Source: Bacteroidota bacterium
Lineage (GTDB): Bacteria; Bacteroidota; Bacteroidia; Bacteroidales; FEN-979
Direction: 5' to 3'
NCBI GenBank assembly: GCA_026391835.1
Contig: JAPLDF010000077.1
Coordinates: 1 to 64,000 of the forward strand
Length of the DNA stretch: 64,000 nucleotides
Shown: positions 40,707-52,700 of the stretch, piece by piece
How the letters are laid out: each line of letters begins with the position of its first letter
Numbering within the stretch: the stretch's first letter is position 1
Position numbers and translations under genes: made by a program
Notes under the pieces: model-generated
The model's input: only the letters and a program-made list of their open reading frames with translations
Databases searched by the model: none
Told to the model about the DNA's origin: nothing

Positions 40707-43700
40707 ATGAAAAAATTATTACTTTTTTTATTCGCACTTGCTCTTGGGGCAACAATGTTTGTGCAGAATTCAAATGCACAGGTTTCCACGAATGGAAGTT
40801 CTGGACTTTCCTTAACGTACCCCAGTCTGGCTGCTGCAATTACTGCACTAAACGTTGCCACCATTACCAGTTCGGTGGTGATTACACTGGACGCGGGTAA
40901 TCCCCAGACTGCCCCGGCGGGCGGATATGCAATTACGGCTACAGGTGTCTCCGGCGTAACCATCGCTATTCACGGAAGCGGGAATACCATCACGGCATTT
41001 ACACCGCAGGCATCAGGGAATCTGAACGATGCGATCTTTAAGATCATTGGAGGGGATTATATCACCATCGACAACTTTATCTTGCAGGAAAATGCGGCAA
41101 ATACAACGTCTGCAGTTGCCACAAACAATATGACCGAATGGGGGGTTGCTTTGCTCTATAACACTTTGACCAACGGTGCGCAGAACAACATTATTCAAGG
41201 CAACACCATTTCCTTAAACAGAACATACCTCAACACGTTTGGGATCTACAGCAATACCCGTCACTCCGCGACGGCTGTTTCCACCGCTGCTGAAGTAACG
41301 GCTGCCACCGGGTCAAACAGCTTTAACAAAATTTACGGGAACATCATCAGCAATGTTAACTACGGCATCGTGTTTATTGGCGCCGGTACGACCATTGCGG
41401 CCATTGACAATGGCAACGATATCGGAGGTTCAATAGCCGGCACAGGAAACTCGATTTCCAACTGGGGCGGTGGCGCTGCGACGGGCGGTTACATTTCGCT
41501 GACCGGAAACAACTACGCTATTTTCGATAACCAGCAGATCAATGATAATATTTCATTTAACACGATTACCAGTGCTGCACTGGCGACTGCTGTGACTGAG
41601 GGAGGGATTTTAAAAAATTATTCTATAGCTTCTCCTGTAACAGGTCCTATCACCACGACAATTAACAACAACACAGTTACCATTACCAACAATCCTTCTG
41701 CTGCCGCTACCGGCGGCATAGTCGGGATCAACAACCAGGGGCTGACACCATTGCTGGCAACTGCCACAATGAGCATGAACAACAATACCGTGCAAAACTG
41801 TGTACTTGGTGGTACTACATCCACCACCAATGGCATTTCGTGTATTACCAATTTATCCCTGCCTGGTACAATGAACATGAATGGCAATAATGTGATAAAC
41901 AATGCGATTACTGCCACGACAGCAACTACCGGTATCATAAACGGCATTGCAAACTCAGGAGCATGCGGTACCCTGAATATTACCAACAACATCATCAGGG
42001 GACATGCCTCCACCTCCACATCCGGACAACCCCAGGGTATTACAAATTCAGGTGTTGTGGTAACGGCGATTAATATCAATAATAACCAGTTGGGTAACGC
42101 TACTGGCGGCTTTTTTTCAACATCCACTGCAACAAGCGGAGGCCTGTTCGGCATATCCAATTCAGGAGGAGGGGCTGCCTGTGCACTTAGCATTCAAACA
42201 AATGATATCAGGGGTATAACCTACAATGTTGCAGCGTCGGCAACACAAACATATATAACCAACTCTGCCATTGTCCTTTCAGAGGTTATCAGTGGCAACA
42301 CGTTTACAAACCTGAATGTGAATACCACCGGTGCCACGACTTTTATTTCTGAGACATATTCCGCAATTGCCACCGCAACCAAAACAGTTACAGGCAATTC
42401 CATTGTGACCGGGTTCACCAGGGGCGGTGCATCGGGGTCCGTGTTGCTGGTAACCGATAACGGGTCATCCGCAGCAGGTTGCGTTTCAACATGCACGAAC
42501 AATAATTTTTCCAATATTACCGTGGCCGGGACATCAACCATTATCGGGTTAAATTTTACCGACGGGGGAACCGCCCCAACAAGAACAGTCACCGGAAATG
42601 TTTTAAATAACTGGACTGCTATTACGGGCGCTGTAAATGCAATGAATTTCAGCTATTGGAACGGTGTATCAAGCCTGTCATCCAATACCATTACAAACAT
42701 AACCGGGCAAGCTGCCATAACAGGCATTACAATAGGTTCCAGCGTAAATTCCGCAACCTCCATTGCCATTGCCCTGAACACGATTAATAATTTGTCTTCC
42801 ACGGGAACCGGCGGCACTGTGATTGGCATCAATTGTTCCAACACTTCAACCGCTATAAATATATCGGGTAATGTCATCAATACCCTTTCAACAACAAATA
42901 CAACTGGCGTGGTATCCGGAATTTCAATCGGAGGAGCCGCGAATACAAGCATTTTCAAAAACAAGATTTATGACCTTTCAGGAAACCAGGCAGGGAGTAT
43001 CATCAACGGGATCAATATCACTTCAGGCTCGACACTGAATATCTACAACAACCTGATCGGCGACCTGAGAGCGACAGCTGCCACCGGGTTGAATGCGATA
43101 AACGGAATCAATGCGAGTGCCACATCAACGTACAACGTATATTACAATTCCATCTATCTGAACGCCACCAGCAGCTCTGCCACCACGTTTGGTAACTCCT
43201 GTATGACATTCAGCAGTACTGCAACAGCTTTGAACAGCAGGAACAATATCCTCGTGAACCTCTCAACACCCGGCCTGAACGGGACGAATGTTGCCACGAA
43301 TGGCATCGCTGCCTGTCTGAGGAGGTCAACCGGCACAACAGGCACCATCCCCGGGAATTATTCGCTTACCTCAAACAACAATGATTTCTGGTGCAACCCC
43401 ACTTCAGGGACCAACAACCACCTGGTATATTGTGAAGGAACATCCACTGTAACGAATCCTTACAACACCATGCCCGCGCTTAAAGCGTTTTTTAGCACAA
43501 GGGACCAGGCGTCATTTGCTGAAAATCCGAACTTTCTCGGCACAACCGGCTCCGCTGCAAACTTTTTGCACATCAGTACTTTGACTGCCACACAGCTTGA
43601 AAGCGGTGGAGGCACCATTGCAACAGTTACCACCGACTACGACGGAGATTACCGCTTTGGTGATCCATCTTATGTTGGTACAGGAACAGCTCCTGATGTA

Positions 43701-46700
43701 GGTGCGGACGAATTTGCCGGTATTCCCTCTGACCTGACTGCGCCTGCAATTACATCCATTACCCTTGTAGGTAATTCATGCAACCTGACGAGCCGCAATG
43801 TTACTGCAATCATCAGCGATGCAAGCGGAGTTGACAATGCAAGCTTCAAGCCCAGGATCTATTTCCGCAAAAATGCAATTGCCTATTTTTCCGCCCCCGG
43901 TACATTGACCTCGGGTACGGTTAACTCGGGAACCTGGACCTTTACAATCACCTATGCGACATTAAGCGGGGTGACAACAACAGATGTAATCGACTATTTT
44001 ATCGTTGCCCAGGACGCACTGGTCAATGTAGGCGGTGTTCCGGCAGCCGGACTTGTTTTATCAAACGTGAATACGGTAACTTCGCCGCCAACCGCCCCTT
44101 TGACGTATTCGATACAAAATGCGCTGAGCGGCGATTACAATGTTGGGTCGGGTCAAACCTACACCACCATTACGGCAGCCATCGCAGCCTATAATTCTTC
44201 ATGTATGGCTGGTGCAGTTACTTTCCTTTTAACTGATGCTTCCTATACCGAAGCTGCGGCAATGACGATCAATGCAAATGCCGATGCAAGCCCGGCCAAC
44301 ATTCTTACCATTAAACCGTTACTTGCAAATACGACCATCGGGGTTACCGGGGGAAGCGTAACGGCTGTATTTATTTTAAACGGGGCCGACTATGTCACCA
44401 TCGACGGGTCAATAAACAATACCGTTAACGCATGTTGTTCTGTGCCTGCAACCAGGGATCTGACCATTACAAATGCAAACAGCGGGGTAACGAGTGCCGT
44501 GATCTGGTTGCAGACTAACGTTCTCGACGGGGCCACAAATAATATCATTAAAAATTGCAACCTTGTGGGTAATAGCAATATAACCACTTTGTTTGGCGCA
44601 GGATCAGGCAGCTCTTCCATCGGCCTCTCCAGTTTAGGAACCGGTAATAACAACAACGCCTTTATCAACAACAATATCAGCAAGACACAATATGGCTTGT
44701 ATTCCCAGGGGGCAAGTGCTGCAGCCAAGAACAGCGGCAATGTATTTTCTTTGAACCTGATGAACACCGCGACTCCGAACAATGTCGCAAAAGGTGGCAT
44801 TGTGACAGGCTTTGAAAACAATCTTACCATTTCCTGCAATCAAGTTGACGGGATTGTACAAACCAGTTCTCCCGATGTATTTGGAATCACACTTGGTGTA
44901 CAGGGAATCAGCACTTCATCTTTTTCAGGCAACGAGGTAACCAATGCTACCGTTGCTAAAAACCTGATCGGCAGCATCCGTAACACAGGCACATTCTCCG
45001 CCTGCGGTATTTGTGTGGCTCCTGCAACCACAGGGAACAACCTTATTGCAAACAATATGCTCAGTGGTGTATCTGCAAATGGAACAACCGGTGACTTTGG
45101 CGTAGGTATATTTATAGGAGGAGGTTCAGGCTCCACAACCCAGGTCTATTACAACACGGTAACGATGGTGGGTACGCAAACAGGCGGAAACGATAAGAGC
45201 TATTGCCTTGCCATTGGCGGGAGCAACCCGACTGTTGATGTCAGGAACAATATCCTGGTGAATACCCAAAACAATGGTACGGGCAGCAATTACGCGCTTG
45301 CCTATGGATATACTCCATTCACCAACCTTACTTCAAGCAACAATGATTTATATGTGACTGCCGATGCCACCCATTTTATCGGTGCAACTGCAAGCATTTC
45401 AGCACCGACCAACCAGGCTACACTGCTTAACCTGCAAACCGCGACCGGAAAAGACGGTGCTTCTGTGAACATTTTACCAATATTTGCGGGTCCTGCAGAT
45501 TTACGCCTTGTTCCGGCAACCAATACCCTACTGAACGATCTTGGGATACCTGTTTCAGTAACTGATGATATCGAATGTGAAACAAGATCTGCAACTCCTG
45601 ATATGGGTGCCGATGAATTCACTCCTCCTTCATGTGTGACTGCAGTCGGAGGTACTGCCTCAGGAAGCACCTCATTCTGCAGTTCGGGAACTCCTGCAAT
45701 TACTGCAACCGGTTATTCGATCGGATTATTTTCAACCTACCAGTGGATGTATTCAACAACCATCGGAGACTACCCGACCGGAGGCAGTGCATTCGTGGGA
45801 CAAACCAATCCGGCATCCCTTACAACCGGCGTTGTTTCCACAACTACCTATTATTGGCTGAGGGTAGGCTGTACGGTGAATGGCAATACCACCGATAACT
45901 CAACAATGGTTACCATTACCGTTAACCCTTCGATTGCACACATTTCGGGAACCTCCGTCAAATGTGCCAACGATCCGGCAGTTACGCTGACGGAAGACGG
46001 TGGTACCGGAACATCATGGGTATGGAGCACTACGGCGACAACCCAGTCTGTTTCAGTGAATCCAGCTGTTTCTACTGTTTATTCAGTAAGTGTTACAAGC
46101 CCCGGTTCCTGTATTGCAGTTGGTACATTCGCCCTGACTGTTAATCCGAATCCCCCGGGGGTTACTGCTTCAGCAAGCGCCAGCCCGTTGTGTGCCGGAA
46201 CTCCATTCAATTTGACATCCACAGCAACATCGGCCAATCCGACAATCCTTTCCGAAGGGTTTGAATCCGGAGCATCAGGATGGGTATTTGAAGATTCACT
46301 CTCAACAGGAAGCAGCATTGCCGGCCAGATTTTCCATATCCAGGCTGCACCTTATACGGATGCTTCTGGCTCTGCAACTTTCTCGAACTTTTCAATCACC
46401 GGCAGCAAATTTGCATATGCCAATGCTGATGCAGGCGGAAGCGGTAGCTTTACCCGCACAAAAATGTATTCCCCGTCTTTCAGCACTGTCGGGTTTACAG
46501 GTTCCGGAACCCTTACTTTCAACCATGTTTACCGTTACTGGGCTTCAAGTGCTCCTCCTGAAAAAGTCCGGGTTTCGATTTCGATTGATGGCGGTGCTTC
46601 CTGGGCCGACCTCCAAAGCTATGAAGGTCTTGACAGGGGAACTGTCACAAACAACCTGCAGGTGGCTGCTCCGACTTCGATAACTGTTCCTGCCATCTAC

Positions 46701-49700
46701 ATGGGCCAGCCCAATGTGAAACTCCGTTGGAGATACATATCGAACTGGGGGTATTTCTGGTGCCTGGATGATATTCTTTTAACCGGAACTCCCGCTTCCT
46801 ACACCTTTGGCTGGACATCAACACCTCCGGGATTTACTTCCTCAGACCAGAACCCGACAAATGTAACACAGACAGTTACAAGAGATTATCATGTAACTGT
46901 TACCGGACTCGGGGGATGTACTTCGCTTGCTTCCGCAACTGTAGTAAACAATCCCCTGCCAACCCCATCCATTTCAGGAAGCTTAATCATATGTGCAGGA
47001 AGTTCAAATACACTTGATGCCGGGGCATATGCAGGTTACCATTGGTCTACCGATGCAACAACCCGGACCATTTCGGTTAGCACAGCATCCACCTACGCGG
47101 TGACTGTAACCGATGTAAATGGTTGTGTGGGTTCAACTTCGGTTGTTACAAGCGTACACCCGTTACCTGAAATCAACCTGGCAACAGGTGGTACAAGCTC
47201 GATCTGTCCGGGTACAGGTACCAACATCACTGTTGAAGGTTCAATCATCGGAACTAACTACCAGTTAAGAAATGATGCCGATAATAGTCCTGTCGGCCTG
47301 CCAGTTGGCGGCGATGGCGGAACTATTAATTTGCCCACCGGGAACCTTGCAGTTACCACCACATTCAATGTGCTGGCTACCATTGCCTCCACCGGCTGTT
47401 CTGCCCAGTTGACCGGGAAAGTCACCATAATCGTTGGCGGCCCGATCACGACCATCTCAAACAGAATAGTTTGCGAGGGCACTGCCACCGTGGATGTTCC
47501 GGTACGCGTATCCTCATTTGACAATGTGGGCAGTTTGTCGCTGACATTCGGTTACAACAACGCCGAACTGACCAATCCTGTCATCGTTAGCCGGAATGCT
47601 GCCTTTGAAGGATTCTGGGATCCGTTCGAAGTAACCACTACCCCTGCAGGTACCTTTAAGGTTTCAGGGTTTGGACCGTTGCCAGGCGACGGGGTGACCA
47701 TCGGCCCCAATGATATCCTGTTTACTTTACAGTTCAATATCGTGAGCGGTACAACCTATTCTCCGATAACCCTGAATGAAAACGTCCAGGGTACGGCCTG
47801 TGAGTACACAAGTATTGCTCCTGATTTTACGCCATTCTGTGATACACCTCCGTCAACATATTATATTGCCGGCAGTGTAACCGTGAATCCTCTGGGCCAT
47901 GTGAATGATCCTGCCGACCAGGTGGTTTGCAACGGAGAGCTTACGGCTGATGTAATTTTCACCTCTTCTAAAGGCCCGGCATTAACCTCTTACACATGGA
48001 CAAATACCAACACAACCATCGGGCTTGCTGCCAGTGGTTCTGCTGATATCCCGGCGTTTACAGCCATAAACACAGGAACCAGCCCTGCCATTGCCACGAT
48101 CGAAGTAACCCCGACATACAACAATGGCGGAGTAGGCTGTGTTGGTCCTTCACAGACCTTTACGATCACAGTCAACCCGACCGGACAGGTAATTGATCCT
48201 GCCGACCAGGTTGTTTGCAATGGAGCCAGCACAGGTGCTGTCAGTTTTGCTACCAACAATTCCGATGGCATCACCACTTATTCATGGACAAATGATACCC
48301 CTCAGATTGGGCTTTCGGGCACAGGAACAGGTGACATTGACTCCTTTACTGCAATCAACACCGGAACTTCGCCGGTAGTTGCAACAATCACCGTAACTCC
48401 TTATTTTGAGAATGGTTCGGTCAGTTGCATCGGGCCTTTTGAGACGTTTACCATCACAGTAAATCCGACCGGTCAGGTAAATACACCTGCAGACCAGGTC
48501 GTTTGCAATGGAGGACTTACAACTGATGTAGACTTCATTTCAAACAACGGGGGTGGATCCGTCACCTATGCCTGGACAAACGACACTCCCGGTATTGGTT
48601 TAGACGCAAGCGGTTCCGGCAACATTCCTGCCTTCACGGCCAGCAACACAGGAACAGCACCAGTTGTTGCCAGCATCGCAGTAACACCTACTTTCACAAA
48701 TAGTGGTGTAAGTTGTTCAGGAACACCCGTAACCTTTACGATAAATGTAAATCCCACAGGGCAGGTCAATGATCCTTCCAACCAGGTTGTATGCAATGGA
48801 ACAACAACCGCTTTGGTTACCTTTGGTTCGGTCAATACAGGAGGAACAACCACTTACACCTGGGACAATACCACGACAAGCATTGGCCTTGCCGGTAGCG
48901 GAATCGGTAACATTGCCGGATTTATTGCATCCAACACCACAACGGCACCGGTATCAGCCACGATCACTGTCACTCCCCATTTCGAAAACGGACAGGTTAT
49001 ATGCGACGGGCCAACTGAGTCCTTCGACATTACGGTCAATCCCAGCGGGCAGGTGAATGATCCTGCCAACCAGGTTGTTTGTAACGGCGCAAATACATCG
49101 GTGACATTCGGGACCAACAATACAGGTGGAACCACCTCCTATACATGGGCCAACACCACCACAAGCATTGGCCTCGGCGCCAGCGGCTCAGGAGACATCT
49201 CTTCTTTTATGGCCACGAACACAACAACCACGCCGGTCATTGCAACTATTACTGTAACGCCTTTCTTTGAAAACGGTTTAGTGACATGCAGCGGACCAAC
49301 TGAGAACTTTACTATAACGGTTAATCCTTCGGGGCAGGTGAACGATCCTGCCGACCAGGTTGTCTGCAATGGTGCATCAACCGGATCGGTAACCTTCGGC
49401 ACCAACAACCTTGGGGGAACCACAACCTATACCTGGTCAAACAGTGCATCAGGCATAGGTCTTGCTGCAAGCGGCACAGGCGACATTGCCTCCTTCACCG
49501 CAGTCAACACCACCTTCATGCCAGTTGTTGCCACCATCACCGTAACACCTCATTTTGAAAACGGATCAGTCACATGTGACGGAACTGTGCAAACATTTAC
49601 CATTGCTGTCAATCCGACCGGCCAGGTGAATGATCCCATTGACCAGGATCTATGCAACGGAGCAACGACTTCAGTTGTATTTGGCACCCTCAACTCCGGT

Positions 49701-52700
49701 GGAACCACCACTTATACATGGGTAAATAACACTACGAGCATTGGTCTTGGTGCCGCCGGTACAGGCAATATTCCTGCCTTTGCTGCCACAAACACCACTA
49801 CGGCACCTGTCGTTGCGACAATTGTTGTAACGCCTCATTTTGAGAACGGAGGGGTTACCTGTGACGGGCTTTCCAAGTCTTTCACGATTACAGTCAACCC
49901 AACCGGACAGGTAGACGACCCGGCTAACCAGGTTGTTTGCAATGGTGCGAATACGACGGTTGTTAATTTCAGTACCATCAATACAGGCGGGACTACCACC
50001 TATGCATGGTCAAACAACAAACCCGGCATCGGACTTGCATCCACCGGTACCGGCGATATCGCAGCTTTCAGCGCTATCAATGCCTCAACTGCACCTGTCA
50101 TTGCAACGATCACAGTAACACCTCATTTTGGTGACTGTTCCGGCCCGGCCGAGTCATTTACCATCACCGTCAATCCTACAGGACAGGTAAATCAGCCTAC
50201 CAGCCAGGTCGTATGCAACGGAACAAATACTTCAGTTACCTTCGGTACCATTAACACCGGCGGATATACAACCTATTTCTGGACCAACACCACAACCAGC
50301 ATCGGGCTTGGTACATTCGGTATTGGAGACATCGGTGTCTTTGCTGCCAGCAACACAGGCACTTCACCGGTTGTTGCCGTCATCAATGTCACACCCACAT
50401 TCACCAATGATGGTGTAAGTTGTTCAGGCCCAACCAAAGCATTCACGATTACTGTTAACCCGACCGGCCAGGTAAATCAGCCAGGCAACCAGTTGGTATG
50501 CAATGGTGCAGCTACAGCAGTTGTTACGTTCACGACAATCAATACCGGTGGTAATACAACCTATGTATGGTCCAACAACACACCAGGCATCAACCTTACC
50601 GCAAACGGTACAGGCAACATCCCTTCTTTCACAGCCGTCAATACCGGTACAGCACCCGTTGTTGCGACCATTACCGTAACACCTGCTTTTGAAAAGAAGT
50701 CGGTGAGTTGTGTGGGTACATCTAAAACCTTTACCATCACGGTTAACCCAAGCGGGCAGGTGAATCAGCCAGGCAACCAGATCGTATGCAATGGCACCAG
50801 CAGTGGCGCTGTTACTTTCGGAACCAATAACACCGGAGGAACCACCACCTATACATGGGCCAATTCAAATACAACCGTTGGACTTGGAGCAAACGGGACT
50901 GGTGACATTGCTGCCTTTATGACATCAAACACCGGAACTGCACCGGCAGTTTCAACCATTACTGTCACACCTCATTTTGAGAATGGTTCAGTAACATGCG
51001 ACGGGCCACCTGCGATCTTTACGATCACGGTTAACCCGACGGGCCAGGTAAATCAGCCAGCCAGCCAGGTTGTGTGCAATGCCGGATCTACATCAGATGT
51101 GATCTTTGCCACTGCCAATACGGGCGGGACTACTTCATATACATGGTCAAACAGTCTGCCGGCTATAGGTCTTGCAGCCCTGGGCACAGGTGATATTGCT
51201 TCTTTCACGGCATTAAACGCGACTACCGCACCTGTCGTTGCAACAATCACCGTAATACCCCATTTTGAAAACGGCGAAGTAATCTGCGATGGTACTGAAA
51301 AGACCTTCACCATCACGGTGAATCCTACAGGACAGGTGAACTTTACTGCCGACCAGTTGGTCTGCAATGGTACTTCTACTGCGGCCGTAACCTTCACTAC
51401 CAATAATACTGTTGGAACGACAACCTACGCCTGGGCAAACGATACACCTTCCATCGGACTTGCTTCCACCGGAACCGGAAACATCGCTTCCTTTACCGCC
51501 GTCAACACAGGTACTGCACCTGTGGTTGCAACCATCGGTGTAACACCGACGTTTACCTATGGCGGAAAAAGCTGTACCGGGCCCGAAGCCTTCTTTACAA
51601 TAACTGTGAACCCAACCGGACAAGTCATTCAGCCTGCAAACCAGGTCGTATGCAATGGTTCAACAACTTCGGTAACATTTGGAACCAACAATACCGGGGG
51701 TACTACCACCTATGCATGGTCAAATAATACTACTTCCATCGGGTTGGCAGCCAATGGTGCAGGGAATATTGCTCCTTTCAACGCTGTCAACACGGGTACT
51801 TCTCCCGTAACTGCCACGATTGTGGTGACACCTACTTTCTATATTGAGGGTTTTGTGAAGGATCTCCTGGTTCCCTGTACAGGACCTTCGGCCACCTTCA
51901 CGATCACTGTAAATCCGACCGGCCAGGTAAATCAGCCTGCAAACCAGGTGCTCAGCAACGGCTCCAGCACAACAGCTGTTACCTTCGGAACTGTGAACAC
52001 AGGCGGAACAACAACCTATGCATGGACAAACAACGACGCAAGCATCGGTCTCGGATCAACCGGAACCGGTAACATTGCAGCATTTACTGCAATCAACACC
52101 GGCGTTTCTCCTGTGGTTGCCACTATCTTTGTTACACCGACCTTTACAAACGGCGGAGTGAGTTGCACAGGTACAGGGAAGAGTTTCACCATCACGGTTA
52201 ATCCCAAGCCAATCCTGGTCATCACGAATCCTTCAACATGTTCCCCGCACAAGGTTGACCTGACTGCACCATCAGTAACTGCAGGCAGTTCATATCCTCC
52301 GACAACTATACTTACCTATTGGTATGATGCAGCGGCCACAAACCAGATCCTGGTCCCAACTGCTGTTGGTAACGGAACCTACTACATCAAGGCAACAATT
52401 CCTCCGGGCGGATGGTATGACATCAAACCGGTAGTTGCTACTGTTCACCCGTTGCCAACCATATTTGCCGGTACAGGAAGCGGGAACTATTGCGGCAATC
52501 TGCCTAGCGTCGTTGTTGGCCTCGCAGGCTCGCAACTGGGAGTTGTTTATACGCTCTGGATCGGCATTACACAGGTTAGCCCAAGCCCGGTTCCGGGTAA
52601 CGGAGGTCCGATCTCGTTTGGTTCGATTCCTCTTTTAACAGGTCAGTATTGGGTACTTGCAGAGAATGCAACAACCCACTGCCAGAACAGGATGTACAAT

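Noticed and set aside
47883-52196. CRISPR-like or non-coding tandem repeat
   Set aside because: The repeats are 288 bp, in frame, with many silent differences and conserved protein motifs.
41610-52535. Minus-strand genes inside the giant gene
   Set aside because: These frames are Val/Pro-rich mirrors of Thr/Asn-rich coding sequence, with no motifs or promoters, and lie opposite a single intact gene.
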